Assembly: GCA_035266845.1 (NCBI GenBank)
Contig: DATFMP010000079.1
Coordinates: forward strand, 1-64,000
Origin: DATFMP01 sp035266845
GTDB lineage: Bacteria > SAR324 > JACQKK01
DNA length: 64,000 nt
Reading direction: 5' to 3'
The notes under the pieces are model-generated. The model saw only the letters and a list, made by a program, of their open reading frames with translations, was not told the origin of the DNA and did not search any database. Within the stretch, counting starts at the first letter, position 1. Each line of letters starts with the position of its first letter. Below are positions 1 to 8,107 of this stretch, piece after piece. A program made the position numbers and the translations under genes.

Positions 1-1
1 C

Positions 2-730
2 CTGTGGATCGACGACGACGAGGAGCTGCTCTGGCCGGAGCGCCTGCCCAAGTACCTGCGCGACAACCCGTACGACGCCTACGCGGTGCCCCAGCACCAC
101 TTCGCCGTGGAGCCGGGCGGCGTCATCAAGACGGACTACCCGTGCCGGCTGTTCCGCAACCGGCGCGGCTTCTCCTTCTACGGCGTCGTACACGAGCACC
201 CGGAGCGAGGCCTGAACGACGGTGCGGGGGCCGTGCTGCTGCTGCCGGACGTGGCGATCTGCCACAATGGCTACGTCACCGAGGCCGTGCGCCGGGCCCG
301 CTTCGCGCGCAACCTGCCGCTGATGCAGCGCGACCGCGCCGAGCATCCCCAGCGCGTGCTGGGGCGCTTCCTGTGGATTCGCGACCTGGCGCACCTCAAC
401 CGCTTCGAGCAGGAGCGCGGCCGCGCCGTCACCGCGGAGATGCTGGCCCGGGCGGAGCAGGCCGTGGGCCTGTGGCGCGAGCTGCTGGCCGAGGGCCACA
501 CGCGGCTGGCCGTGGACGCGCTGCCCTACTACTCGGAGGCCACGCGGCTGCTCACCGGGGGCGGCATCGACTTCCAGGCCAGCCTGGGCGTGCACTGCCT
601 GGGCCTGGGCGATGCGGCCGGCGCCCCGCCCGCGCTGCAGGGGAGCTTCCTGGACGCCGCGGACATCGAGGCGCTCACCCAGGCGCTGCTGAAGGAGAAG
701 GTCGCCGCGGTCACGGGCAAGTACGTGTGA
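2..730 (+). CDS. GT2-family glycosyltransferase, 5' end outside window
   Basis: The gene enters from the left edge and 242 residues are visible before TGA. The first visible residues read LWIDDDEEL. Such an Asp-rich motif is the metal and nucleotide-sugar site of GT-A fold (GT2) glycosyltransferases, so the protein probably transfers a sugar from a nucleotide donor during glycan or glycoprotein assembly. A second recognisable block, FRNRRGFSFYGVVHEHPE, follows, with His and Glu residues of the kind found near the acceptor site of this group. The C-terminal third is helical and Ala/Leu/Arg-rich, with no membrane segment. The N-terminal donor-binding part is missing, so the acceptor cannot be named. 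It converges on the dehydrogenase gene to its right. Class assignment is fairly firm; the specific role is unknown. Confidence 0.7.
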   Translation: MWIDDDEELLWPERLPKYLRDNPYDAYAVPQHHFAVEPGGVIKTDYPCRLFRNRRGFSFYGVVHEHPERGLNDGAGAVLLLPDVAICHNGYVTEAVRRARFARNLPLMQRDRAEHPQRVLGRFLWIRDLAHLNRFEQERGRAVTAEMLARAEQAVGLWRELLAEGHTRLAVDALPYYSEATRLLTGGGIDFQASLGVHCLGLGDAAGAPPALQGSFLDAADIEALTQALLKEKVAAVTGKYV

Positions 731-748
731 CGCGATGTGGCACAGCAG

Positions 749-775
749 CCACAGATTTCGCAGATGACACAGATT
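749..775 (+). repeat. 27-bp CAGATT-rich dispersed repeat, copy 1
   Basis: Starts CCACAGATTTCGCAGATG and ends CACAGATT. It agrees with the copy at 2161-2187 at 23 of 27 positions and is inverted relative to 919-944, so 749-944 could fold as a long stem with a roughly 140-base loop. It lies 18 bases after the glycosyltransferase stop codon. Confidence 0.6.
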
Positions 776-918
776 CGAACTGCAACCGCGGGGCCTGCGC
801 GAAGGCGGCGAAATGTGGAGACGTCGGAGCGCAGGTCCGCACAAGCACTCGCCAGCCGCAGATATTGCGGATTGCGAAACGAAGCCAATCCGGTGACCGG
901 GGCCGTGGTTCGCCGTCC

Positions 919-944
919 ATCTGTGCAATCTGCGGAATCCGCGG
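919..944 (-). repeat. CAGATT-rich dispersed repeat, copy 2 (inverted)
   Basis: The reverse complement begins CCGCGGATTCCGCAGATT and ends GCACAGAT. It matches the copy at 2161-2187 at 24 of 26 positions. With copy 1 it frames the gap between the two convergent genes. Confidence 0.6.
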
Positions 945-1046
945 CTGGCTGTTGCCGTTTCCCCCACAGGCCCGGCCGCCGGGCTGCGAAACGGAGCCAA
1001 TTGGCCGCTCTGCATCGCGCTTCTGGCCTGCGGCTGATCGCTGCCG

Positions 1047-2129
1047 CTACTTGACCAGCGCGGCCTTGACGGCCTGCTCGATGGCCTGGCCGAGTTCCAC
1101 GGTATTGGCCTTGCCGCCCATGTCCGGCGTCTTGACGTCGCTCTCGCGCAGGGTGGTCTCGATGGCGCGCTCCAGCACGCGGGCGGCCTCCGGATGGCCC
1201 AGGTGCTCCAGCATCATGGCGCCGCTCCAGATCTGGCCGATGGGATTGGCGATGCCCTTGCCGGCGATATCCGGGGCGGAGCCGTGCACCGGCTCGAACA
1301 TGCTGGGGAAGATGCGCTCCGGATTGATGTTGGCGCTGGGGGCGATGCCGATGGTGCCCGTCACCGCCGGGCCGAGGTCGGACAGGATGTCGCCGAAGAG
1401 GTTGGAGCCCACCACTACGTCGAACCAGTGCGGATTGCGCACGAAGTGGGCGGTGAGGATGTCGATGTGGAACTTGTCCGTCGTGATGTCCGGGTACTCC
1501 TTGGCGATGGCCTCCCAGCGCTCGTCCCAATACGGCATGGTGTGGATGATGCCGTTGGACTTGGTGGCGCTGGTGAGGTGCTTCTTGGGCCGCGTGCGCG
1601 CCAGCTCGAAGGCGAAGCGCAGGATGCGGTCCACCCCCTTGCGCGAGAAGCGCGACTCCTGCCAGCACACCTCGTCCGGCTGGCCCTCGTTGCGCAGGCC
1701 GCCGATGTTGGAGTACTCGCCCTCGGAGTTCTCCCGCACGATCAGCATGTCGATATCCCCCGGCTGGCGGCCCGCCAGCGGCGAGGGCACGCCGGGCATC
1801 AGCTTCACCGGGCGCAGGTTCACGTACTCGTCGAACTCCCGCCGGATGGGGATCAGCAGGCCCCACAGCGAGACGTGGTCGGGCACCGTGGGCCAGCCCA
1901 CAGCGCCCAGGAAGATCGCGTCGTGCCCGGCGATGCTGGGCAGCCCGTCGTCCGGCATCATGGCGCCCGTCTTCGCGTAGCGCTCGCACGACCAGTCCTT
2001 CCAGTCCCAATCGAAGCGCACGCCGATGGCGGCGCCCACGGCATCCAGCACCCGGATGCCCTCGGTGACCACTTCCACGCCGATCCCGTCCCCCGGGATC
2101 ACGGCAATCCTGTGCGTCTGCTCGGTCAT
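1047..2129 (-). CDS. Tartrate-dehydrogenase-like NAD-dependent decarboxylating dehydrogenase
   Basis: A 360-residue member of the isocitrate/isopropylmalate dehydrogenase family. The N-terminus IAVIPGDGIGVEVV is the family signature. The metal-binding Asp residues are in VVVGSNLFGDILSDLGPAV, the catalytic Lys is in ATKSNGIIH, and the NAD loop is EPVHGSAPDIAGKG. The active-site region VRENSEGEYSNIGG and the overall length match tartrate dehydrogenase/decarboxylase and D-malate dehydrogenase better than LeuB or Icd. It would oxidise and decarboxylate a 2-hydroxy diacid using NAD, Mn and K in the cytoplasm. The substrate (tartrate, D-malate or a 3-substituted malate) cannot be settled by reading. 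Sugar-acid genes lie about 40 kb away. A CAGATT-rich repeat sits just upstream of its start. Confidence 0.85.
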   Translation of the reverse strand: MTEQTHRIAVIPGDGIGVEVVTEGIRVLDAVGAAIGVRFDWDWKDWSCERYAKTGAMMPDDGLPSIAGHDAIFLGAVGWPTVPDHVSLWGLLIPIRREFDEYVNLRPVKLMPGVPSPLAGRQPGDIDMLIVRENSEGEYSNIGGLRNEGQPDEVCWQESRFSRKGVDRILRFAFELARTRPKKHLTSATKSNGIIHTMPYWDERWEAIAKEYPDITTDKFHIDILTAHFVRNPHWFDVVVGSNLFGDILSDLGPAVTGTIGIAPSANINPERIFPSMFEPVHGSAPDIAGKGIANPIGQIWSGAMMLEHLGHPEAARVLERAIETTLRESDVKTPDMGGKANTVELGQAIEQAVKAALVK

Positions 2130-2160
2130 CTCAGCTCCCTCGGCAACGGCTACGGCCCAT

Positions 2161-2187
2161 CCGCAGATTCCGCAGATAGCACAGATT
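2161..2187 (+). repeat. 27-bp CAGATT-rich dispersed repeat, copy 3
   Basis: Starts CCGCAGATTCCGCAGATAGC and ends ACAGATT. It is closely similar to the copies at 749-775 and 919-944. It lies between the start of the dehydrogenase gene and the end of the cold-shock gene. Confidence 0.6.
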
Positions 2188-2291
2188 CAGGCGATGGGGG
2201 AATGGGGGACGGCGGCCCCACGAAACTATAGAGCCCCGGTCATGGCGGGCACCATGCCGGGGCTGCGACTGTCAGCGACTGCGCTCAGGAC

Positions 2292-2492
2292 TTAGAGCGG
2301 TTTGACGTTCTTGGCTGAGGGTCCCTTGGGGCCCTGTTCCACGGAAAATTCCACCGACTGACCTTCGCGCAAGGTGCGGAATCCATCCATCTGGATCTCG
2401 GACTGGTGGCAGAAGAGATCCTTGCCGCCATCATCAGGCGTGATGAACCCGTAGCCCTTGGCGTCGTTGAACCATTTGACTTTGCCGTTCAC
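2292..2492 (-). CDS. cspA: Cold-shock protein, CspA family
   Basis: A 66-residue single-domain cold-shock protein. From the GTG at 2492 the product reads VNGKVKWFNDAKGYGFITPD, the classic CspA start, with RNP1 KGYGFI and RNP2-like DLFCHQSEI. It would bind single-stranded RNA or DNA and act as an RNA chaperone in the cytoplasm. The GTG at 2492 is chosen because GGAAGG sits six bases upstream and the protein then aligns with CspA from its first residue; a GTG ten codons earlier would add an unmatched tail. The RNP2 motif has Phe-Cys-His where Phe-Val-His is usual. The leader contains a small hairpin. The copy is monocistronic. Confidence 0.93.
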   Translation of the reverse strand: MNGKVKWFNDAKGYGFITPDDGGKDLFCHQSEIQMDGFRTLREGQSVEFSVEQGPKGPSAKNVKPL

Positions 2493-2525
2493 TGCCGACC
2501 TTCCGTCTTGCGAACCTTCCACGTA

Positions 2526-2560
2526 CCGGAGCGCCTCCGGGTGCTCTCTACGGAATTGTA
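2526..2560 (-). promoter_or_regulatory. Possible cspA promoter -10 and leader hairpin
   Basis: On the minus strand TACAAT (2555-2560) resembles a sigma-70 -10 box, though no good -35 is seen. Downstream, CCGGAG-GCG-CTCCGG (2526-2540) forms a perfect 6-bp hairpin inside what would be a roughly 55-base leader ahead of the GTG at 2492. Cold-shock genes are often controlled through leader structure, but a role here is inference. Confidence 0.3.
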
Positions 2561-2713
2561 CAAAGCCTGGGTGCGGTTCGATTGAGGTTCGGAGAAATTT
2601 TAACAGCGGCGCGGGCGCAACGCCAACGAATTCGGTGACTTACGGGGAATGCGGGGAGGGGTGGCAGCCCACGCCGGAGGCGGATTCGCGCCGATTGCCG
2701 GGCGCTGCGCGCG

Positions 2714-3157
2714 CTAGCCGTGGGTGCCGTCGCGGGGCGGCTCCTGGCGCTCAACCATGGCCTTGAGCGCCACCAGCGCCTTGTGGGCCCCAGCCCGGTC
2801 CAGCGCCAGCAGATCGGCGGCCCCGCACTGCTTGCGCAGCCAAGTGTCCAGGCCCCGCTCGTCGCGGCGGCCCGTGTAGCGGTGCCACAGGGCGATCAGG
2901 TAATTGAGCTGCGCCCCCGTGGCCATCCCCGGACGAAAGGGCACATTTAGCTGCCGGCGCGAGTGGAAACCCAGGCGTTCCAGGCGGCGCATCACGGCCG
3001 AGAACCCCGCGTAGTCCAGGTCGCGCGCGCTGCGCACCCCCGCCTCGTCTTCCAGCAGGTCGCGATAGGTCTCGTCGTCCAGACCGAGCCGGGCCTTGGC
3101 CACGTGCAGCAGGGCCAGTTGCTTGGGCGTGAGCTCGGAGGCGCGGGTGGCGATCAT
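2714..3157 (-). CDS. Mu gp16/GemA-like (DUF1018) protein, orphan
   Basis: A 147-residue basic protein starting at the ATG at 3157 (MIATRASELTPKQLALLHVA). The blocks KARLGLDDETYRDLL, GVRSARDL and RLERLGFHSR, followed by an ATGAQLNYLIALWHRYTG segment, are characteristic of the DUF1018 family, phage Mu gp16 or GemA, linked in Mu to early regulation. No transposase, Mor/C activator or structural phage gene is nearby, so this is either a domesticated relic or a host member of the family. A longer reading frame reaching 3286 is possible, but its extra residues are Arg/Pro-rich and unlike the family. Divergent from the gene at 3298. Confidence 0.7.
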   Translation of the reverse strand: MIATRASELTPKQLALLHVAKARLGLDDETYRDLLEDEAGVRSARDLDYAGFSAVMRRLERLGFHSRRQLNVPFRPGMATGAQLNYLIALWHRYTGRRDERGLDTWLRKQCGAADLLALDRAGAHKALVALKAMVERQEPPRDGTHG

Positions 3158-3297
3158 CTCCAGCGGCGCCGCGCGGCCTTGTTGGGGCGGCGGCGCGGGC
3201 GGGTTGCATCGGAGCGGCTTCCTGTCATCATTGTAGCATCCACGCCGGCCGCCACCCAAGCGCGCCGCGGCCGCCTCCACCCGCACCAGGAGCGTGC

Positions 3298-3594
3298 ATG
3301 TACGTCGTGATGAACCGCTTCACCATCCATCCCGGCAAGAACGCCGAGTTCGAAGGCCGCTGGCGTGACCGCCAGAGCCACCTGAGCGAAGTGCCCGGCT
3401 TCGTAAAGTTCCGCCTGCTCAAGCTGGATGATACCCACTACAGCTCCTATGCCGAGTGGGAATCCCCCGAGGCCTTCGAGGCCTGGACGCAATCCGAGGC
3501 CTTCCACAAGGCCCACGCCCGCGGGGCCCCCACGGGCGTCATGAACGGCCCGCCCCGCCTCGAATGCTGGGAAGTCGTCCTCGACGAAGCCTAG
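3298..3594 (+). CDS. Antibiotic-biosynthesis-monooxygenase (ABM) fold protein
   Basis: A 98-residue protein of the dimeric alpha/beta-barrel group. The start MYVVMNRFTIHPGKNAEFE, then GFVKFRLLK, YSSYAEWESPEAFEAWT and SEAFHKAH, are the typical ABM/HmoA pattern. Relatives include quinol monooxygenases and heme-degrading IsdG/HmoA proteins. The His in AFHKAH and the W/F cluster fit an HmoA-like heme-handling protein, but the ligand cannot be proven. Start is the ATG at 3298. It converges on rlmD with a 48-base gap and is divergent from the GemA-like gene. Confidence 0.8.
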   Translation: MYVVMNRFTIHPGKNAEFEGRWRDRQSHLSEVPGFVKFRLLKLDDTHYSSYAEWESPEAFEAWTQSEAFHKAHARGAPTGVMNGPPRLECWEVVLDEA

Positions 3595-3642
3595 CCGCCC
3601 GAAGGAGTTGTAACCCCCTCGGAGCCCGCTGGCATCCGAAGG

Positions 3643-5130
3643 TCAATCCGCGCTGGCTTGAGAGTCCGCTACCTTGCGGCGGAAGGTGCCGACCAGCTCC
3701 ACGTGGTGCGTCTGGGGGAAGAGATCGAAGCCGCGCAGGCCCACCAGGTCGTAGGCGGAGGCAAGCTGAGCCGCGTCGCGGGCGAAGGTGCCGCCGTCAC
3801 AGGAGACGTATACGATGAGCGGGGGCTCGGCGGCCAGCAACGCCTCGCGCAGGGGTGCCGCCAGCCCTCGCCGGGGCGGATCGCAGACCACGGCGGCGGG
3901 CGGCCCGTGCTGGGCGATCAGGCGCGCCAGGGCTCCGGTCCGCTCCAGGTCCGCACGCAGGAAGGTGCAGCCGACCAGGCCCAGGCCGCGCGCGCTTTCC
4001 TCCGCCGCGCGCAGGCCCTCGCGATCGCTGTCCACCCCCACCACGCGGCGGCCCCGCTCGGCCAGGGGCAGGGCGAACAGGCCCACGCCGCCGTAGAGGT
4101 CGTATACGGGGCCTTCCGCGGGTTCGGCCACGCCCGGCCCGCCCTGCACCTGCTCCACCACGTGCGCCACCAGGGTGCCCGCCAGTTCCCGGTTCACCTG
4201 AAAGAAAGCCGTGTGCGGCACACGGTAGGCGCGCCCCGCCACCCGCTTGATGAGCCAGTTCGGGCCCAGCAGCACGGCCACGCTGGGACCGCTGCGGCGC
4301 TGACCGCCACGACCCATGCGCGCCGGGAACTGCAGCGCGAAGGCCGTCAGCTCCGGGAAGTCGGCACGCAGGCCTGGCACCACGGCCTGCCCCGCCTGCT
4401 GCCAGGCTCGGCGCTGCTGGCCCTCCGACCTCCCGCCGGCCGCGCGCAGGTGCAGCAGCACGGCCAGTCCCGGCGCGCCATCGCGGCCCTCGGTGCTCTG
4501 CACCGTGAGGCGCTGCAGGGGCAGCGAGGCATGGCCGCCCGGCGGCGGCAACACACCCGCCTGCAGCAACGCGTCCAGCACGGTCTGGGCCAGCCGCGTG
4601 AAGACCTCCGGCGCCAGCCGGCACTGCGCGATGGGCACAACCGTTTGGCCGCCGGTATCGTGAAAGCCGGGGGCATAGCGCCCCTCGTGGGCCACGGGGG
4701 TGAACTCCAGCTTGTCGCGATAGCCCAGCGGCTCCGACGCGGGCACCAGGGGCCAGTCCGCCGGCGGCGTGAGGCCCCCGCCGATGCGCTCCAGCTGCTC
4801 GGCCACCACGGCGCGCTTGATCGCAAGCTGAGCGGGGTAGTCCACATGCTGCCAGTCGCAGCCGCCGCACCGCTCGAAGTGCGGACAGGACGGCTCCGTG
4901 CGCGCAAGCGCCGCTCGGTGCACAGCGGTCACGCGCGCCAGGGCGTAACGCGGAAAGGCGCGCTCCACCTCCACGGTGACGGCCTCGCCGGGCACGCCGC
5001 GCGCCACCAGCAGCGTCAGGCCGTCCACCCGCGCCACACCCCGGCCCAGGGCCGCGGCGCGCTCAATGGTAACGTCCAGGCGCGTGCCGGGCTCAGGCAC
5101 TCCAGTCTGCGGGATAATAGTCGGGTCCAT
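3643..5130 (-). CDS. rlmD: 23S rRNA (uracil-C5)-methyltransferase, RlmD/RumA type
   Basis: A 495-residue SAM-dependent RNA methyltransferase that would make m5U in 23S rRNA (U1939 in E. coli numbering). A TRAM-like RNA-binding domain occupies about residues 10-70. The 4Fe-4S ligands are visible as CPHFERCGGC plus a later Cys in IAQCRLAPEV. The SAM site is VYDLYGGVGLFALPLA, the catalytic region is CDPPRRGL, and the nucleophilic Cys is in YVSCDGGTFARD, where most relatives have SCNP. It is about 60 residues longer than E. coli RlmD. The ATG at 5130 (MDPTIIPQTG) is preferred to one farther upstream inside thiI. It overlaps the 3' end of thiI by 38 bases, so the two are translationally linked. 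Confidence 0.85.
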   Translation of the reverse strand: MDPTIIPQTGVPEPGTRLDVTIERAAALGRGVARVDGLTLLVARGVPGEAVTVEVERAFPRYALARVTAVHRAALARTEPSCPHFERCGGCDWQHVDYPAQLAIKRAVVAEQLERIGGGLTPPADWPLVPASEPLGYRDKLEFTPVAHEGRYAPGFHDTGGQTVVPIAQCRLAPEVFTRLAQTVLDALLQAGVLPPPGGHASLPLQRLTVQSTEGRDGAPGLAVLLHLRAAGGRSEGQQRRAWQQAGQAVVPGLRADFPELTAFALQFPARMGRGGQRRSGPSVAVLLGPNWLIKRVAGRAYRVPHTAFFQVNRELAGTLVAHVVEQVQGGPGVAEPAEGPVYDLYGGVGLFALPLAERGRRVVGVDSDREGLRAAEESARGLGLVGCTFLRADLERTGALARLIAQHGPPAAVVCDPPRRGLAAPLREALLAAEPPLIVYVSCDGGTFARDAAQLASAYDLVGLRGFDLFPQTHHVELVGTFRRKVADSQASAD

Positions 5131-6304
5131 AGTCCGTGATTTCAAGGCCGGCCAGACAGTCCGCCACGAGGTCATCCACGGGCAGGTTCTGCTCGGCACG
5201 CTCCACCAGCGGCAGGCGGGCTCGCGTCTCGGGCCGGCGGGGCTGGAAGAGGGTGCAGCAGTCCGGGAAGGGTTGGATGCTGATGGGATAGGTGCCGATA
5301 TGGCGCGCCCGATGGATGATCTCGGTCTTGGAGAGCCCGCACAACGGCTGCAACACGGGCAGCGCGGCCGTCTCCTCGATGGCGCGGATGTTGGGCAGGG
5401 TCTGGCTCGCCACCTGTCCCACCGATTCGCCGGTGATCAGTGCTCCGGCGCGCTCGCGGCGGGCGATGTGGTTGGCCACCCGGTTCATCATGCGCCGATA
5501 GAGGATCGTGCGCAGCCCCTCCGGGCAGGCATCGCGGATAGCCGTCTGCACCGCGGCGAAAGGCGCCACGTACAGCCGGCTGCGCGGCTGGTAGCGCGAG
5601 AGGAAGCGCACCAGCTCGATCACCTTCTCCTTGCTCTGTTCGCCGATGAACGGATAGCTGTGGAAGTTCAGGTAAACCACGCGCAGCCCGCGCGTCATCA
5701 TCATGTGGGCCGCCACGGGGCTGTCGATGCCGCCGGAGAGCAGACACACGGCCGAGCCGCCCGTCCCTACGGCCAGCCCGCCGGGCCCGGGCACCTTCTC
5801 CTCGAACAGCAGCGCGTGGTCGCGATGTATCTCCACCTGCACCACGAGTTCCGGCTGGGTCAGGTTCACCTTGAGCTGCGGAAAGGCCTGCAGCAGATCG
5901 GCCCCCAGGCGCACCGCCACCTCCTGCGAGCGCAAGGGATGGCCCTTGTGCTTGCGGGTCACCAGCACGCGGAAGGGCAGCGGCTTGGTGGCAGCGGGAC
6001 GCGCCGACAGCAACCGGCCCACGTAGTCCACGGTCGCGGCACTGAGCGCGTCGATCTCATTGGGCACGGGCACGGCCAGGCTGAGGTTGGCCACGCCGGG
6101 CAGGTTGCGCAGGATTTCCGCCGCCAGCCGCAGATCGGCGCCGCCGTTCACCGTGAAGCGCGCCAGTTGGCGTTTGAGCCGGTACGTGCCGTGGGGCCGC
6201 AGGTGCGCCACGATGTTGTTGGCCATGCGTTGCTCGAAGGTCGAGCGGTTGCGGCCTTTCAGCGTCGTTTCCGACAGGCGGACGATGAGACAGGGTTCCT
6301 GCAT
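5093..6304 (-). CDS. thiI: tRNA 4-thiouridine synthase ThiI, form without rhodanese domain
   Basis: A 403-residue enzyme starting MQEPCLIVRLSETTLKGRN. An NFLD-THUMP region (about residues 1-165) is followed by a PP-loop ATPase domain with SGGIDSPVAAHMM. ThiI adenylates U8 of tRNA and transfers sulfur to make s4U, and can also serve thiamin thiazole synthesis. The length and the end at residue 403 show that the C-terminal rhodanese domain of E. coli ThiI is absent, as in Bacillus and archaeal forms, so an outside sulfur carrier is expected. PDCCTLFQP carries two Cys that could serve in sulfur relay. The ATG at 6304 is chosen by homology; the frame runs on upstream without conserved sequence. 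Confidence 0.88.
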   Translation of the reverse strand: MQEPCLIVRLSETTLKGRNRSTFEQRMANNIVAHLRPHGTYRLKRQLARFTVNGGADLRLAAEILRNLPGVANLSLAVPVPNEIDALSAATVDYVGRLLSARPAATKPLPFRVLVTRKHKGHPLRSQEVAVRLGADLLQAFPQLKVNLTQPELVVQVEIHRDHALLFEEKVPGPGGLAVGTGGSAVCLLSGGIDSPVAAHMMMTRGLRVVYLNFHSYPFIGEQSKEKVIELVRFLSRYQPRSRLYVAPFAAVQTAIRDACPEGLRTILYRRMMNRVANHIARRERAGALITGESVGQVASQTLPNIRAIEETAALPVLQPLCGLSKTEIIHRARHIGTYPISIQPFPDCCTLFQPRRPETRARLPLVERAEQNLPVDDLVADCLAGLEITDYGPDYYPADWSA

Positions 6305-6444
6305 CGGACAGACCGGCGTGGGTCGTGGTGGGAACGGTCCCGGCGGCGAGGCGCCGCGGGGCCTTGGCATCCGCGCCCGCCGCGCCCATGATCGGGTGGA
6401 GCCTTTGCCCAGTATAGTTGGAACGCCGCCCCGGAACAAACCGC

Positions 6445-7410
6445 ATGCGCCCATCGCTGCCCACCCTGCGCCGCCGCCCCTGCCGGCACGCCCGGCCGAC
6501 CGGCCCCGCGTCGCCGACAATCGTCCGGAACGGCGGTCTACGAACTCTGGTCGCACAGACGCTGCTGGTCGTGTTGGGACTGGTGTTGGCCACGGCGGCA
6601 AAGGCGCAGGCACAGCCCCCCACGGCGCGACCCATGCAGGCACTCGAACCACCGCCGGCCACCTATTCCCCGGCGCCCGTGCCCGGCGTCCAGCCCCCCG
6701 TAGCGGACGATGCGGAGGCCGAACTGGCCTTCATCGAGCGGCTGTACCGCGAGCAGGACGACTATCGGGCGGAGACCGAGGCCCTGCGCTTCCTGCACTA
6801 CCGGCCGCACGATCCGCACAGGCCGGCCGTCGAGCTGGCCCGAGCCAAGCTGTACTATCGTGAGGGCCGCTACCGGGAGGCCAACCTGATGCTCTACTCC
6901 CTGCTGGACCGCCACCCGCAGGGCGAGACGGCGGAGGACGCGCGCAGGCTGCTCACGTTCTCGCAGCTACGGCTGGGGCAGATCGGCCGGGCAGCGGAGA
7001 CCGTGGACGCGCTGGCGTTGCCCGGCCAGCCGCCGCCCTCGCTGGCGGCCCTCGGCGCGCCCCCGCCAGGCACCGTGGACGGCGATGCGGCGGTAATGTG
7101 GTCCACCTGGCTACCGGGCTCGGGCTTCGCCAAGCTCGGTGAGCCGGGCAAGGCCGCTGCGGGCATCTCGCTGAACCTGACGCTGATCGGCGCAGCCGTG
7201 CTCTCCGCGCAGGACAACAACGCGCCGGCCGCACTGCTGTTCCTCGTGCTGGAGAGCATGCTGTGGCAGGGCGGACGCTCCGGCGTGCGGCAGGAGGCCA
7301 CGGCCATCAACCGGCGCCTGCGTGAGCAGCGACTGAACGACTGGATCGCCGATCACGGCGAATCCCAACTGCTGGGCGTAGGCATCGCCCTGCGCTTCGG
7401 CGGCCCGTAA
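6445..7410 (+). CDS. Exported TPR-like protein with membrane-type C-terminus, unknown function
   Basis: A 321-residue protein beginning MRPSLPTLRRRP, with an Arg-rich start, a hydrophobic stretch (TLVAQTLLVVLGLVLATAAKA) and a probable cleavage site near AQAQPP. Mature residues about 70-170 look like two to three TPR helices (IERLYREQDDYRAETEALR, YREGRYREANLML). The C-terminal half has glycine-rich hydrophobic segments (WLPGSGFAKLGEPGKAAAG) and ends GVGIALRFGGP, a pattern seen in proteins that combine TPR with small membrane hairpins. I do not recognise the family. Divergent from thiI. The ATG at 6445 is taken as the start; a TTG nine codons upstream is the alternative. Confidence 0.7.
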   Translation: MRPSLPTLRRRPCRHARPTGPASPTIVRNGGLRTLVAQTLLVVLGLVLATAAKAQAQPPTARPMQALEPPPATYSPAPVPGVQPPVADDAEAELAFIERLYREQDDYRAETEALRFLHYRPHDPHRPAVELARAKLYYREGRYREANLMLYSLLDRHPQGETAEDARRLLTFSQLRLGQIGRAAETVDALALPGQPPPSLAALGAPPPGTVDGDAAVMWSTWLPGSGFAKLGEPGKAAAGISLNLTLIGAAVLSAQDNNAPAALLFLVLESMLWQGGRSGVRQEATAINRRLREQRLNDWIADHGESQLLGVGIALRFGGP

Positions 7411-7483
7411 GGCAGCGGCCCGGTACGGCATAGCCGTCAGGCGGGACGTTTCGCGGCACCGGTGTGCCGAAGGCACGGCCGGT

Positions 7484-7511
7484 TTGACATCCGAGGCCCA
7501 TCCCTTAAGGT
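7484..7511 (+). promoter_or_regulatory. Sigma-70-like promoter upstream of SH3 protein gene
   Basis: TTGACA at 7484-7489, a 16-base spacer, and TAAGGT at 7506-7511. The -35 is perfect; the -10 matches TATAAT at three positions. Transcription would start near 7518, leaving a leader of about 45 bases before the ATG at 7565. Confidence 0.4.
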
Positions 7512-7564
7512 GAGGGGTACGGGAACGGACATCCGCACTCGAAACCGCAAGCCAATCCATCCAT

Positions 7565-8011
7565 ATGAAGGGACTTTCCCGCATCGTTGTTGTTACGTGC
7601 GTCTGCCTGATGGCCGGCGCCCTGCCGGCCGCCGCGCAGCAGCTCTGCGTCAAGGCCTCCCGCGCCAACCTGCGCGCCGGGCCCGGCACGGACTACCGCA
7701 TCACCTGGGAGGTGAACCGTTACATGCCGCTCATCCAGGTGGGCTCGGAGGGCGACTGGATCAAGGTGAAGGACGTCGATGGTGACATCCACTGGGTCTA
7801 CGCACCGCTGGTGACCGATAAGATCGACTGCGTCACCATCAGCTCGCCCAAGGCCAACATCCGCAAAAAGCCCACCACGCGCGCGGACAAGTGGTTCACG
7901 GTGGAGAAGTACACATCCTTCAAGAAGACGGGCAGCACGGCCAAGTGGGTCAAGGTGGAGTACGAGGGCGAGACCATGTGGATCTACGACTCCCTCGTTT
8001 GGCCGGGGTAG
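7565..8011 (+). CDS. Secreted tandem bacterial SH3-domain protein
   Basis: A 148-residue protein with a clear signal peptide (MKGLSRIVVVTCVCLMAGAL, cleavage near AAAQQ) and two bacterial SH3 (SH3_3) domains. Domain 1, about residues 28-85, contains ASRANLRAGPGTDYRITWEV and GDWIKVKDVDGDIHWVYAPL. Domain 2, about 92-147, contains SSPKANIRKKPTTRADKWF and WVKVEYEGETMWIYDSLV. Such domains usually bind peptidoglycan or act as extracellular modules without enzyme activity, so a cell-wall role in the periplasm is likely. The gene stands alone with its own promoter and converges on the dienelactone hydrolase gene. Confidence 0.85.
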   Translation: MKGLSRIVVVTCVCLMAGALPAAAQQLCVKASRANLRAGPGTDYRITWEVNRYMPLIQVGSEGDWIKVKDVDGDIHWVYAPLVTDKIDCVTISSPKANIRKKPTTRADKWFTVEKYTSFKKTGSTAKWVKVEYEGETMWIYDSLVWPG

Positions 8012-8107
8012 GACGCCCGCGCCTGCCGTAGCAGGACGCGCGCGGCATAGCTGCCGGGCACGGCCACGGGCGAGGCGCCCGAGCCATACCCGGCCGTAGG
8101 CGGAATC

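Larger units (their letters stand above)
731..1046. other. Gene-free, repeat-rich gap between convergent genes
   Basis: No credible gene is seen in these 316 bases. They hold two opposed copies of a 26-27 bp CAGATT-rich repeat (749-775 and 919-944), a degenerate third copy at about 856-875, and a 17-bp direct repeat TGCGAAACGAAGCCAAT at 873-889 that recurs with one mismatch at 985-1001. Several open frames cross the region but have no ribosome site or recognisable product. Confidence 0.6.

Noticed and set aside
529..2010. Long minus-strand open frame overlapping the tartrate-dehydrogenase-like gene
   Set aside because: It is a same-strand frame-shifted shadow of the conserved gene; its product is Arg/Pro/Ala-rich, with no family match or ribosome site.
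3658..5139. 493-codon plus-strand open frame opposite rlmD
   Set aside because: Antisense of a conserved gene; composition is His/Arg/Gln-rich, as expected from reversed GC-rich codons.
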